A stretch of DNA of 54,685 nucleotides from Fibrobacter succinogenes (GCA_902761355.1 CACWJY010000020.1:1-54685), one strand, 5' to 3'; counted from the first letter of the stretch, positions 17,811 through 27,702 are shown. Notes: a model not told the origin generated them from the sequence alone. A program made the numbers and translations.

Positions 17811-20202
17811 GTCTTGCTTTAGCCTTTTTGTAAATCCTGTAAGCGTCAAGAGTACTTGCGGTAAGGGGATAAATGGTCAATTGAGAAACGAATATGCACA
17901 AGAGACCAATAAACGTGATTTGACCCATGCTGTGGATTCCCGGATGCGAAGACAGCAACATGGCGACGGCTCCGATAAACGAGGCTCCCTGGGCCACCAA
18001 GACCGAAATAATTTTGGTTTGTAGTACTGTCCATGCGCTGCTTCCGTCCTGTTTTTCGTAATACGAAGACCAGAGCTGCAGCGAGCCGTCTACGCTTGCT
18101 CCAATCAGAAGGACGAATGCCAGAGAACTATAGGCGGAAATATGGATGTTCATCAGGTGAACGACTATGGTTACCCAGCTCATGGCAAAAAGCGAAGGCA
18201 ATACGGTAAAGAAGGCGCGGCTCAACTTGTTGTAGAAAAGGAGCAGTACCAGCCACAAAAGGATAGATCCCAGCATAATGGATTTGTCGATATTGCCAAG
18301 AATCATGTCTAGAATGGTTGCCCTGAGAATTGGGGTGCCGCAAATCTTGAAGGTGCGGTCTTGGATTCCGTCGATTTTATTGAGCTGTGCCGCTATATGG
18401 CGGCAGTTGAGCCCATTATCCGGGTCGCTGTTAGGGATAATAAAGGCGAACATACCGGGGTTGCCTTTTTTGTCGCTGAATTTTTGCCGGATGTTCTCGG
18501 AAAGCTCAAATTCCTTGATGTCGTTTTCGTAGTTCGAAAGCATCTCGACAATAGAGACACTGTCTTCGGGGTTCATTTTTTCAAGAATGTCGCCTTTGAG
18601 CAAGTTCTTGATGCTATTGATCTGCCTTTTTTTGTTTTGAGTGAGTTTGGGCAGGAACTGATACTGCGTGTAGATTCTGCCGAGGTCGGGGATTGCCCCT
18701 CTCTTTTGCAGGTGCTCAAAATTCTGTACCAGGTCGTCGTTGTGGGTTGAGTCCGGCATCATGATGATGATCGGATCGTATGTGGGGAACCCCGTTTTGT
18801 CAATAAGGGCCTTGACGTCGGCTTCTTCAAGCTGAATTTCGGTCTTTTTGAAATCGTAGAGGAAAGTGAGGTTGATGCCGCTGTAAAGCCACGCGATAGA
18901 GCTGATAATGCTGATCGAAATAATGATAATCCAGTTGATCCTGTTAGAGAAAAGGCGGTGCTGCCTAGTGGGTACATGGGCCTTGAAACGGATCTTGAAG
19001 GGCTTTTTGCGTTGCAGCATCAAAAGGAGGGCTGTCGTAAGTAGAGGGCAGATAAATAGGTTTAGCAGGCTTCCGATTGCACCGAGGATACCGACTTCCC
19101 TAAGCCCCGGCAGCGGGACGAGCAAAAATGCAATAAAGAGGCACGTCATGACCAGGGATGAGGCGGCTACAACGGGGCCAATTCCGAGCAGGGCGCTTTC
19201 GATACAGAGGGCGGGGCTTAAGTTGCGTTCGCGCTCGTGGAAGTACCTTGTGTAAACATGCGAGATAATCTGGCAGGCGTGCCCCGGCAAAATCAGGACA
19301 AGGGCCAGCGTAAAGAGGTTGATGCGTCCAAAAAGCAAGTAGGCAAGCCCGAAGGTGAATACCGAGGGGAGGGCCATGGGAATCGCCGAGACAAAGATGA
19401 GTTGCGGCTGCTTGTAAAAATTGACGAGGAGCAGTAGGAAAATGAGCAGTGCGGCTATGCGTCCTGCAAATTTGGCCTCGGGCAGCAACAACTTGCCTGT
19501 TTTGACGGAGTTCCAGACTTTGCCGCTATAATAAACGTTGATGCCCTTTCCTTCGTGTTCGACAAAATCCTTGACCTTGTCAACCAGCTTACGGTTTGAC
19601 TGCAAATCTGATAAAGAATGGACGGGATAGATGTCTACGACGCGAATGGTGCCATCCGGGTTTGCAAAACTCTGCTTTAGGCTTTTAAAATATTTTTCTT
19701 CGATATGCTTGATGATGCTGGTGGTATCATCGGGGCCTGCACTGGAAGTCGTGCTTTGGAGGTCTACGAGGATGGGGTTTCTTTTGCGGATTTCGCGGTC
19801 CTTGATTTTATCGAGGTCCTCGATGACTTGGGCCAGATCTTCTTCACTGGCGTAAAGCAGGCGGTTTTTCTTGAAAAAGTCTAGGTCGGCATCGTATTCC
19901 ACGTAATGGACTAGCGGGTCTAGGCTTAAGGTTTGCGACATTTTTTTCGCCAGCGAATAGTTGGCGGAACTGTCGGGAGACTGGAGAACGATGGTTAGGC
20001 TTCCGAGTCCACCGAAGGCCTTTTCAATTTCTTGATGTTCTGCCTGGACCTTGTTTCCGACAAGGGCGTCTTGCAGCTGGATTTCCCAGCGAAGGTTTTC
20101 GATGGGGTAAATACATAGAGCTGCCAAAGCCAAAAAAAGTCCAATATTTGCTTTTGGATAATGGGCTAAAAGTCGGATTATTTTGGCGAACGCAGAAAAC
20201 AT
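17791..20202 (-). CDS. RND/MMPL-family membrane transporter
   Basis: The 803-residue integral membrane protein has the two-fold RND layout. One N-terminal span is followed by a large periplasmic loop (about 40-235), a block of five or six spans, a second span near 455-475, a second loop, and a final block of five or six spans. It belongs to the MMPL/predicted-exporter group, whose members often move lipids; one member, HpnN, moves hopanoids. The cargo here is unknown. The ATG at 20202 is chosen over a 47-residue upstream extension because the promoter box TATATT lies just six bases before it. It is the first gene of a five-gene minus-strand operon and divergent from an outer membrane barrel gene. 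Confidence 0.88.
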   Translation of the reverse strand: MFSAFAKIIRLLAHYPKANIGLFLALAALCIYPIENLRWEIQLQDALVGNKVQAEHQEIEKAFGGLGSLTIVLQSPDSSANYSLAKKMSQTLSLDPLVHYVEYDADLDFFKKNRLLYASEEDLAQVIEDLDKIKDREIRKRNPILVDLQSTTSSAGPDDTTSIIKHIEEKYFKSLKQSFANPDGTIRVVDIYPVHSLSDLQSNRKLVDKVKDFVEHEGKGINVYYSGKVWNSVKTGKLLLPEAKFAGRIAALLIFLLLLVNFYKQPQLIFVSAIPMALPSVFTFGLAYLLFGRINLFTLALVLILPGHACQIISHVYTRYFHERERNLSPALCIESALLGIGPVVAASSLVMTCLFIAFLLVPLPGLREVGILGAIGSLLNLFICPLLTTALLLMLQRKKPFKIRFKAHVPTRQHRLFSNRINWIIIISISIISSIAWLYSGINLTFLYDFKKTEIQLEEADVKALIDKTGFPTYDPIIIMMPDSTHNDDLVQNFEHLQKRGAIPDLGRIYTQYQFLPKLTQNKKRQINSIKNLLKGDILEKMNPEDSVSIVEMLSNYENDIKEFELSENIRQKFSDKKGNPGMFAFIIPNSDPDNGLNCRHIAAQLNKIDGIQDRTFKICGTPILRATILDMILGNIDKSIMLGSILLWLVLLLFYNKLSRAFFTVLPSLFAMSWVTIVVHLMNIHISAYSSLAFVLLIGASVDGSLQLWSSYYEKQDGSSAWTVLQTKIISVLVAQGASFIGAVAMLLSSHPGIHSMGQITFIGLLCIFVSQLTIYPLTASTLDAYRIYKKAKARHEKFIH

Positions 20203-20235
20203 ACCCCTAATATAATTATAAATTAGGGGCGTATG
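20200..20235. promoter_or_regulatory. Symmetric divergent promoter/start region
   Basis: The two divergent ATGs are only 30 bases apart. The sequence between is an almost perfect inverted repeat: CATACCCCTAAT on one side, ATTAGGGGCGTATG on the other, around TATAATTATA. The minus strand has TATATT (20214-20209) six bases before the ATG; the plus strand has TATAAT at 20211 or TATAAA at 20217, ten or more bases before its ATG. The AGGGG of each arm could act as ribosome site or operator half. Confidence 0.6.
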
Positions 20236-21708
20236 GTGAAAAGGGAATGTATAAGTTTGGTCAATCGGGTGCTTATAGTGCTCCTGTTTTGCCTCGCTTG
20301 TTTTTCCTTTGCCGCCGAAGAATCTTCTACGTCCGAGTCTCAAGAAGAAACTCCTTTATGGCTAGAAATTTGTTCGTGGCCGTTTGTTCATGTGATTCAG
20401 CCGACGTTTAACGTGCTGATTTACCCCGTGGCTAAACCGGTGGATTACGCCTTTCAGAATGGCATTATCGAAAAAACGGTGGAACTGGTTACCTTTGGTA
20501 AAGAAAACAACATATTGATTTACCCGGGATTTAATTTTATGCCGGGTGCATCGACCATGGTCGGTTTAAATTATCGCCATAGGGGAATACTGTTTGATAG
20601 GGACTATTTGGTATTACAGCCCAATTATTACGCTAATGGCGACTTGAACATGTCGGTTCGTTACAACAAGCACGGACTGTTCGGGACGCCCTTATTTGGA
20701 GGTTTTCGTTTTGATTTGGATTGGGATCGCGATGCGCATTTTGTGGTGCCCGAAAGCAAACATTCGTACCTGCAACCTGATTCTGCATTTGCCTTTACGT
20801 GGAGATTGGGTGCTCCTTTGACGTCGACGGCCAATTGGAACGTCGAACTTTCGACAACCCTGCATTTTAACCATGCCAGTAGCCCTGATGTGGAAGACTC
20901 AGTCTTGATTAGCGACCTGTATCCTATTGAGGATAGGGGACTTTATCAGGACATGGTTCAGGTTCCTGTGAGTTTGTCGCTCTTTTATGATAATTTGGAT
21001 TATCCGTATGCCCCTTCTAGAGGTAACCGTGTCGGTTTGTCGGCGAGTTATATTTGGGTGGGGGATTATGGTGGTGTAAAATACAGCGATTTGGGGATTG
21101 ACCCGAAGACTATGGATAAACCAGAAATTAGGGATGGTGGCAAGGAACATGACTTTTTTAAGACTGAATTTTTGTTCCAGCACTACTTTTTCTTGGGAAC
21201 GAGAAGCGAAGAATATATTTTGTCTGTAAAGGAAGGCCGGCAATCGCGTAAATTCTATACGGACTTTTCGTGGGAAGAAGCGGTTCGTATTTGGCGACCG
21301 GAACAAGTGATGACGACCCTTTTTGAACGTAGGGTCATTGCGCTCCAGTATAGATTTGTCAATTTGTGGGAAATGGAGGAGGGGGGAGCCCCTTATACCG
21401 CTTTTACGATTGTAAATGCTAGAACTCCATTGCGCGGTTATGGTGATGCGTGGTCAACCCATCATTTGATGGCCTTGAGTGTGGAATATCGTTGGCCGGT
21501 AGATCGTTTTGTAGACGGGGTGGTCTTTGACGAATACGCCCTTTTGGCCCCTAAGATTGATAAGTGGAGTCTTGACCATTACTATAATTCATGGGGCTTT
21601 GGCATTCGTGTGCGCCAGCCTAACATGTACTTGTTCCGAGTGCAGTTGGGCTTCCATGGTCTGCATGGCATAAACATGATAATCACGATAGCTCCGGAAT
21701 TCAGGTAA
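20233..21708 (+). CDS. Omp85/BamA-type outer membrane barrel protein
   Basis: The 491-residue exported protein has a signal peptide (hydrophobic 12-25, cleavage after SFA). A short periplasmic segment follows, then a long run of amphipathic strands ending in WGFGIRVR, LFRVQLGF and a final TIAPEFR. That end resembles the bacterial surface antigen (Omp85) barrel domain, whose last strand ends in an aromatic-x pattern. No POTRA repeats are visible, so it is not BamA itself. Inferred: an outer membrane barrel that may export lipid or protein. The divergent pairing with an RND transporter through a shared promoter suggests the two envelope proteins work together. Confidence 0.75.
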   Translation: MVKRECISLVNRVLIVLLFCLACFSFAAEESSTSESQEETPLWLEICSWPFVHVIQPTFNVLIYPVAKPVDYAFQNGIIEKTVELVTFGKENNILIYPGFNFMPGASTMVGLNYRHRGILFDRDYLVLQPNYYANGDLNMSVRYNKHGLFGTPLFGGFRFDLDWDRDAHFVVPESKHSYLQPDSAFAFTWRLGAPLTSTANWNVELSTTLHFNHASSPDVEDSVLISDLYPIEDRGLYQDMVQVPVSLSLFYDNLDYPYAPSRGNRVGLSASYIWVGDYGGVKYSDLGIDPKTMDKPEIRDGGKEHDFFKTEFLFQHYFFLGTRSEEYILSVKEGRQSRKFYTDFSWEEAVRIWRPEQVMTTLFERRVIALQYRFVNLWEMEEGGAPYTAFTIVNARTPLRGYGDAWSTHHLMALSVEYRWPVDRFVDGVVFDEYALLAPKIDKWSLDHYYNSWGFGIRVRQPNMYLFRVQLGFHGLHGINMIITIAPEFR

Positions 21709-21745
21709 CAAAAATGGCCTTTTATTCCCGCTTTTTAGAAAGTTT

Positions 21746-21754
21746 TGCTATATT
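21746..21754 (+). promoter_or_regulatory. Extended -10 promoter of tRNA-Arg
   Basis: TGCTATATT fits an extended -10 box (TGnTATAnT). It ends 13 bases before the first tRNA base, placing the transcript start just ahead of the mature 5' end. The same TGCTATATT string recurs before the TenI-like gene at 46091-46099. Confidence 0.6.
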
Positions 21755-21767
21755 TGTACCCGATTTT

Positions 21768-21840
21768 GCCTGGATAGTTCAGTTGGATAGAACGGGTCCC
21801 TCCTAAGGATCAGACTCGCGTTCGAATCGCGATCCGGGTA
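21768..21840 (+). tRNA. tRNA-Arg (anticodon CCU)
   Basis: A 73-base cloverleaf is visible. The acceptor GCCTGGA pairs with TCCGGGT (G-U at the first pair, U-G at the fourth), with discriminator A. The D stem is GTTC/GAAC and the anticodon stem GGTCC/GGATC has loop CTCCTAA, giving anticodon CCT. The T stem is TCGCG/CGCGA around TTCGAAT. CCA is not encoded. It reads AGG codons. An extended -10 precedes it and a terminator follows. Confidence 0.95.
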
Positions 21841-21844
21841 TATC

Positions 21845-21873
21845 GCTGGCTATTTCGGTAGCCAGCCTTTTTT
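21845..21873 (+). terminator. Rho-independent terminator after tRNA-Arg
   Basis: An 8-bp stem GCTGGCTA/TAGCCAGC with loop TTTCGG is followed by a run of six T, starting 5 bases after the tRNA. Confidence 0.93.
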
Positions 21874-21930
21874 GTTATATGGACGAGATCGTTCGTCGGC
21901 TTTTTTTAACGAATTTGTTATTTTTATGGT

Positions 21931-23538
21931 GTGAAGAAGCTTTATATAGTATTTATCGTCGTATTCGCCATTCTTTTATTGCTCCCGTTTACGGTGCAGA
22001 CGGTGGCGGATTTGCGCGGCGAAAAACGTTTTGTGAGCCTAGATATTTTCAAGGATCTCGTTTATACGCCCTTTGCTCGCGAATCCAAGATGTCTGAGGC
22101 TGCTTCTAGGTTGAACGAAGCTTGGTTTGCGGCGAGAGAATCGATTGCGGGTGGGGCCGAAGTGGGTGAGTCGCTGGAATCTGTGGTCGGGGCACTTTCG
22201 GACCTCGAAGCAGCAGCACTTTCGGTGAACAGCTATGCTGAACTTGATTCGGGCGAGGCGGACTACAAGTTACTTAAACTGGCCGATACCTTGCTGGCCT
22301 CGCTTGAAGATGAACCTGAATCATTTAAAACGGTCGATTCGACGCTCAAGGCGGTGGTCGCTGAATTTGGACAGTTCTCTTTATGGCGTGCCCTTTCTGG
22401 AATCAAGCATTATGGCCTTTGGACAAGCCGCTATCTGCGTGCGTTCGAGAAAAAAGTCGAAGACGAAAATGCCCTGGTGCTTAAGTTTAGGCCCCAGTAC
22501 CAGCTTGCGGTGTGGAAACTCTTTAATGACCCGGGCGAAAAGGTGGTGCTTGGCTCCGATTGCGATCCGGAAAAGAAAAATTGTGCCAAGCGTCCGGGGC
22601 GTTGGCTTTTCTACCGTCAGGATGTAGAATTCCTGGTGCAGCCGTCGCCGCTGGATGTGCGCAGCGCAAAGCTTGATAACCCGGTTCAGGCGATTCTTAA
22701 GTTCCGAGACCAGCTCAAGGCGAAGGATGTGGAACTCTTGGTGGTTGTAGTCCCCGGTAAGCCGAGTATTTATCCGGAGCGTCTCTCCAGGCTTCCGCTT
22801 GATTCTGGTAAGGTCGAATCGCATGGCAAGAGGATTCTTGATTCGCTTGCTTCGCTCGGGCTGAATACCGTTGACTTGTATACGCCGCTTATGGCCGCAA
22901 AAAAATACGATGAACGTTTTGGCCCGTTATACCTGGACGACGATACGCATTGGACTCCGCGCGGGGCCGAACTTGCGGCTGCGGTGATTGCGGGTTCTGT
23001 TTTGCAACTGAGTGCCGCCGGCGTGATTGATCTGGGAACTGAAGCGGTGCGCTATGTGCCCGTCGATAGCTTGGCGGACCGTATGGGTGACATTGGCGAA
23101 ATGAGCGGCCTCAACAAGTTTGATGTGTTCAAGGTTCAGCAGGTGACTGGCCATGTGGTGTATCAGCAGGCGATGGACGAACGTATTTTGGCGTCTAGGC
23201 TTCTGGATGTTCATGATTCGGTGGCACTTGAAATTGATACGACCAAGACTCCGTTCAAGGACGATTTCCGTAAGTCGAAAATTTTGATTCTAGGCGACAG
23301 TTTCAGCCGTATTTACCAGACCGATGCGCCGGTAAATGCGGGCTGGATTGCACATTTTGCAAGGAATATCAGCCGACCGGTGTCCTCGATTGTGAGCGAT
23401 GGCGGCGCTTCTACACTCGTGCGTGAAAAGCTCGCCCGTAAGGCGGGCGTACTCAAGGGCAAGAAACTCCTGATTTGGGAATTTGTGGAACGCGACCTGC
23501 GCTTTGGCGCCGAAGGCTGGAAAACGATTGAATTTTAG
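21931..23538 (+). CDS. AlgX/AlgJ-like SGNH-fold protein (putative acetyltransferase)
   Basis: The 535-residue protein has an N-terminal membrane anchor or uncleaved signal (about 4-22). The C-terminal half has the SGNH/AlgX-type catalytic pieces: LDDDTHW (Asp338 and His340) and ILGDSFS (Ser457). Known: AlgX and AlgJ move or add acetyl groups to polysaccharides in the periplasm, normally with an MBOAT membrane acetyltransferase; none is in this window. Inferred: O-acetylation of a cell-surface glycan. The start is GTG at 21931 with no SD and TTATTT seven bases before it. It heads an operon with a HigA-like gene and pmbA. Confidence 0.75.
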   Translation: MKKLYIVFIVVFAILLLLPFTVQTVADLRGEKRFVSLDIFKDLVYTPFARESKMSEAASRLNEAWFAARESIAGGAEVGESLESVVGALSDLEAAALSVNSYAELDSGEADYKLLKLADTLLASLEDEPESFKTVDSTLKAVVAEFGQFSLWRALSGIKHYGLWTSRYLRAFEKKVEDENALVLKFRPQYQLAVWKLFNDPGEKVVLGSDCDPEKKNCAKRPGRWLFYRQDVEFLVQPSPLDVRSAKLDNPVQAILKFRDQLKAKDVELLVVVVPGKPSIYPERLSRLPLDSGKVESHGKRILDSLASLGLNTVDLYTPLMAAKKYDERFGPLYLDDDTHWTPRGAELAAAVIAGSVLQLSAAGVIDLGTEAVRYVPVDSLADRMGDIGEMSGLNKFDVFKVQQVTGHVVYQQAMDERILASRLLDVHDSVALEIDTTKTPFKDDFRKSKILILGDSFSRIYQTDAPVNAGWIAHFARNISRPVSSIVSDGGASTLVREKLARKAGVLKGKKLLIWEFVERDLRFGAEGWKTIEF

Positions 23539-23547
23539 GAACTGACT

Positions 23548-23784
23548 ATGGCAAGGCATGGAACACCCACTCCGGGGCAGGCGATTTTAGAAGGTATTGA
23601 ATGGCTCAAGATGGACAAGGCAGAATTTGCCCGCCGCATCGGAGTCCCGATGGAAACGCTCGAAGGTCTTATTGCGGGAACTGTCGAGATTACCCGTGAA
23701 CTGGCCGAGTCATTGGAGTCCGTGACGGGGAGCCCTGCAGCCTACTGGCGCATGCTCGCCAGCAAAGCCAAGAGGAATGTGTAA
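23548..23784 (+). CDS. HigA-like XRE-family regulator
   Basis: The 78-residue helix-turn-helix protein of the HigA/VapI antitoxin group shows the HTH in KAEFARRIGVPMETLEGLI and the typical C-terminal GSPAAYW segment. Known: HigA binds its own promoter and neutralises HigB. No HigB-like gene lies on either side; its neighbours are an AlgX-like gene (9 bases upstream) and pmbA, whose ATG overlaps its stop (TAATG). It is probably an orphan regulator, or a domesticated antitoxin. Confidence 0.85.
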   Translation: MARHGTPTPGQAILEGIEWLKMDKAEFARRIGVPMETLEGLIAGTVEITRELAESLESVTGSPAAYWRMLASKAKRNV

Positions 23785-25112
23785 TGAATATTACCGACGC
23801 CGTTTCTTGTATGTGTGACCTCGCGAAGGGCGAGGCAGAACAGTTTGACGTGATTGCCTCGAATTCTCATTCCGAGGGGTTGTCTGTTTTTCAGGGCCAG
23901 GTTCAGAATACCGAGATTTCGGATTCCGTGGGGCTTGGGATCCGTGTGATTAAGGATGGCCGTCCGGGCTATGCGCACACTGAACGTTTGACTAAAGAAG
24001 CGATAGCGCAGACCATCAAGGATGCCGTTTGCCACACCCAGTGGACCGAGAAGGTGGACTTTGAATTGCCTGCACCGGCAAAGATTCCTGATGGCAATCC
24101 CAACTACAATCCGGAGCTGGAATCGCTCACTCTGGCAGAACTCAAGGATTTTTGCATCGAACTTGAAAAAGAAACGTTTGCGCGTTCTGCTGACATCAAG
24201 AATATTCCGTACTTGGGTGCTGACTTGAACCGAGACTTTTCGATTGTCGCAAACCACAAGGGCCTTTTTTACACCGACAAGGGGAACTCTGTGTCGGTGG
24301 GTGCGGGGGCTGTTGCCGTGCGCGATGGTGTCAGCAAGCTTGGCAACTTTGTCAAAAGTGAGCGCGATTGGAGCCAGTTCACCGTCGCTGAAATTGCCGA
24401 TAAGGCTGCAAACTATGCAACCGAACTTTTCGGTGCCAAGAAAATCGAAGGCGGCAAGATTCCTGTCGTATTCTCGGAACGAATTTCGGGCAGATTCATG
24501 AGTATGTACGCTTCGCCGTTCATCGCAGAATCGATGCAGAAGGGAACTTCGCGCCTGGCCGGTAAAGAAGGCCTGAAAATAGCCTCTGAAAAGCTTTCTC
24601 TGTGGAGCGATCCAACCGGCGAAGTCTTTAGCACCAAGATGTTTTTTGATTCCGAAGGTAGCTTGACACGTCGAGTCGAAGTCATCAAAGATGGCATCTT
24701 TAACGAAGCCCTCTACAATCTTGAAACGGCTGCCAAGGCCGGGCGCAATACGACGGGGAACGGAGCTCGCGATTTCGGCTCCAAGATGTCTACCGCGTTC
24801 TGGAATATGCTTGTTCCGATAGGCGAGACCTCGACGGCGGACCTGTTGAAGCTGTTCCCCAAGTGTCTTTTGGTCGTGCGCCTCGAAGGCGGCTCCGGCT
24901 GTAGTTCCGTGAGTGGCGAACTCAGCATCGGTGCCCACGGTTTCTGGTGCGAAAATGGCGTGATTCAACACCCCGTTGATGGCGTGACCTTGTCGGGCAA
25001 CTACTTCGACATCATCCAGAATGTGGTTGGAATCGGCAACGAATATTACAATCCGTTTGCCGGAATCAAGGTACCGGCGCTTGCGATTGGCGAACTTGCC
25101 GTCAGCTGTTAA
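23784..25112 (+). CDS. pmbA: PmbA/TldE family protein
   Basis: The 442-residue protein of the TldD/PmbA peptidase family has N-terminal features including LSVFQGQVQNTEIS and GLGIRVIKDGRPGYAHT, a middle GAGAVAVRDG segment, and the C-terminal ARDFGSKMSTAFWN/SGELSIGAHGFWCENG region. Known: TldE (PmbA) pairs with TldD, which carries the metal-binding HExxxH motif; that motif is absent here, as expected of the E partner. The complex cleaves peptides and unfolded proteins. tldD is not in the window. Translationally coupled to the HigA-like gene. Confidence 0.9.
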   Translation: MNITDAVSCMCDLAKGEAEQFDVIASNSHSEGLSVFQGQVQNTEISDSVGLGIRVIKDGRPGYAHTERLTKEAIAQTIKDAVCHTQWTEKVDFELPAPAKIPDGNPNYNPELESLTLAELKDFCIELEKETFARSADIKNIPYLGADLNRDFSIVANHKGLFYTDKGNSVSVGAGAVAVRDGVSKLGNFVKSERDWSQFTVAEIADKAANYATELFGAKKIEGGKIPVVFSERISGRFMSMYASPFIAESMQKGTSRLAGKEGLKIASEKLSLWSDPTGEVFSTKMFFDSEGSLTRRVEVIKDGIFNEALYNLETAAKAGRNTTGNGARDFGSKMSTAFWNMLVPIGETSTADLLKLFPKCLLVVRLEGGSGCSSVSGELSIGAHGFWCENGVIQHPVDGVTLSGNYFDIIQNVVGIGNEYYNPFAGIKVPALAIGELAVSC

Positions 25113-25124
25113 GTTAGTCACTAA

Positions 25125-26300
<1,176 letters not shown>

Positions 26301-26321
26301 GATTTCTAGATAGTGTTAGTC

Positions 26322-26348
26322 GTGCGGACGTAAATTAGATTTCCGCAC
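26322..26348. other. Inverted repeat in the gap 3' region
   Basis: GTGCGGA at 26322-26328 pairs with TCCGCAC at 26342-26348 around a 13-base loop. It sits between the gap stop and its terminator and has no T-run. It may stabilise the 3' end of the abundant gap message. Confidence 0.4.
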
Positions 26349-26368
26349 TTCCGCTAAGAAACCTTTTA

Positions 26369-26401
26369 GGAACCCTGCCCAAGCGGCAGGGTTTCTTTTT
26401 T
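26369..26401 (+). terminator. Rho-independent terminator of gap
   Basis: The stem AACCCTGCC/GGCAGGGTT has loop CAAGC and is followed by TCTTTTTTT. Confidence 0.95.
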
Positions 26402-26427
26402 TCCTGGATTCCGTGTTTAGAATAAAC

Positions 26428-26433
26428 TATATT
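26428..26433 (+). promoter_or_regulatory. -10 box six bases before the Ser-rich lipoprotein start
   Basis: TATATT is followed by TGTTGC and then the ATG at 26440. Six bases separate the box from the start codon, the same as for the TatD-like, RND and TenI-like genes. No SD is present. Confidence 0.5.
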
Positions 26434-26439
26434 TGTTGC

Positions 26440-27702
26440 ATGAAAAATAAATTTTTAGCTCTTTTGATTTCGTCGGCATTCCTGTTTGCTGCCTGCGACG
26501 ATTCCTCTTCCGCTTCTGCGGCCCCTTCTTCCGAAGAATCCTCTTCTTCCGTGGAAGAAGGCGATGACTCTTCTTCTTCCGAAAAGGATGCCGAGTCTTC
26601 ATCGAGCGTAAGTGAAGACAAGTCCTCTTCGAGCGAATCCCCGAAGTCTTCGTCTTCTGAAGTTTCTTCATCTTCGATAGTGCTTCCGGAAGGGACCCGT
26701 GCCGCGAAACTTTCCGATTTACAGAAGAACCACGAACTCAAGCTGTTTGACCAGACGGTTTATCTGTCGACCGGTAGCAAGCAGGGTCTTGTGGCTCTCC
26801 GCATTCCGGATGAACTGTGGGCGGTTTCTTATACGGATTTTGCCAATGGTGTGATTAGTTTTGAAAAAGACAATACCGGTATGCAGTATAGCGAAACCGA
26901 TGCTGCCGAGAAAATAGCAGAAAAGGTGAACGCAGGTTTCAAAATTTCGTTCGTCGTCAAAGAAGCCGACAATGCAGATGAAGACGACATAATTCTGTAC
27001 TCTGTAGACGGTGGCGATTACAGCGAAGCCATCAAGGCTAGTGTTGCTCTTAAGACGGGCAAAATTTCCAAGGCTGAAGTGATTAAGGATTCGATTTACA
27101 AATGTACCGATGGCGATTCTACGAGAATCTTTAGGTTCTTCGACAGTTCGTACATTTATGAAACTTCTGTTGGCGACAGTGTTGAGAACTGGCATGCAGG
27201 TCGCTATGATATTCAGCGCTCCACATTGCTGATGCTCCCGGTGTATTATAGTAAGTCGTCGGAGCCGGTGTATACTTATAGTGTGGGCTCTGACAATACA
27301 ATCTCATTGGCCAAGGACGCGGCATTGAACTGTACGGTCGAAAAAAAGGATTATGAATATGAGAATCCGAAGGATTTTATCGGCAATTGGGTCGCTAAAA
27401 AAGAAGGCCTTGATTGGAATTTCTCGCTAAAGGCGGATGGTACTTTTGAATTGTCCGCTGTCGAGGGTGATAAGAAAGTCGAATCCAAGGATGGTGCTTG
27501 GGAAATTTACGGCTATTATCTGATGTTGCGTAATGAACATTGCCTGCAATCGGATAAGTGTACCAAGAGCATTCATGGACAGCTTCAGACTGGACCAATT
27601 GACCGAGAAACGGGCAAGATCAGTGGATTCTCGTTCATTCATTTTGATACGGATACTCCGAAAATCCCGACCTCGTTCGACGCGCCCGAAAACAAGGAAT
27701 AA
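26440..27702 (+). CDS. Lipoprotein with Ser/Asp/Glu-rich linker
   Basis: The 420-residue predicted lipoprotein has a signal MKNKFLALLISSAFLF with the Cys in FAAC (residue 19). A roughly 65-residue linker made mostly of Ser, Glu and Asp follows, then a globular domain of unknown family. That domain has a repeated-looking lipocalin-like end (FIGNWVAKKEG, then FSLKADGTFELS and GAWEIYGYYLML), similar to small beta-barrel repeats that describe added groups or ligands. Such Ser-rich linkers are common in Fibrobacter surface lipoproteins. The ATG at 26440 is used; the frame extends upstream but without a signal. Function is unknown. Confidence 0.8.
   Translation: MKNKFLALLISSAFLFAACDDSSSASAAPSSEESSSSVEEGDDSSSSEKDAESSSSVSEDKSSSSESPKSSSSEVSSSSIVLPEGTRAAKLSDLQKNHELKLFDQTVYLSTGSKQGLVALRIPDELWAVSYTDFANGVISFEKDNTGMQYSETDAAEKIAEKVNAGFKISFVVKEADNADEDDIILYSVDGGDYSEAIKASVALKTGKISKAEVIKDSIYKCTDGDSTRIFRFFDSSYIYETSVGDSVENWHAGRYDIQRSTLLMLPVYYSKSSEPVYTYSVGSDNTISLAKDAALNCTVEKKDYEYENPKDFIGNWVAKKEGLDWNFSLKADGTFELSAVEGDKKVESKDGAWEIYGYYLMLRNEHCLQSDKCTKSIHGQLQTGPIDRETGKISGFSFIHFDTDTPKIPTSFDAPENKE

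Noticed and set aside
21768..21873. An integration site with a genomic island at tRNA-Arg
   Set aside because: No integrase gene or direct repeat of the tRNA 3' end was noticed nearby, and the flanking genes look like ordinary chromosomal genes.
23548..23784. A complete HigBA toxin-antitoxin module
   Set aside because: Only the antitoxin-like gene is present; both neighbours are unrelated enzymes.
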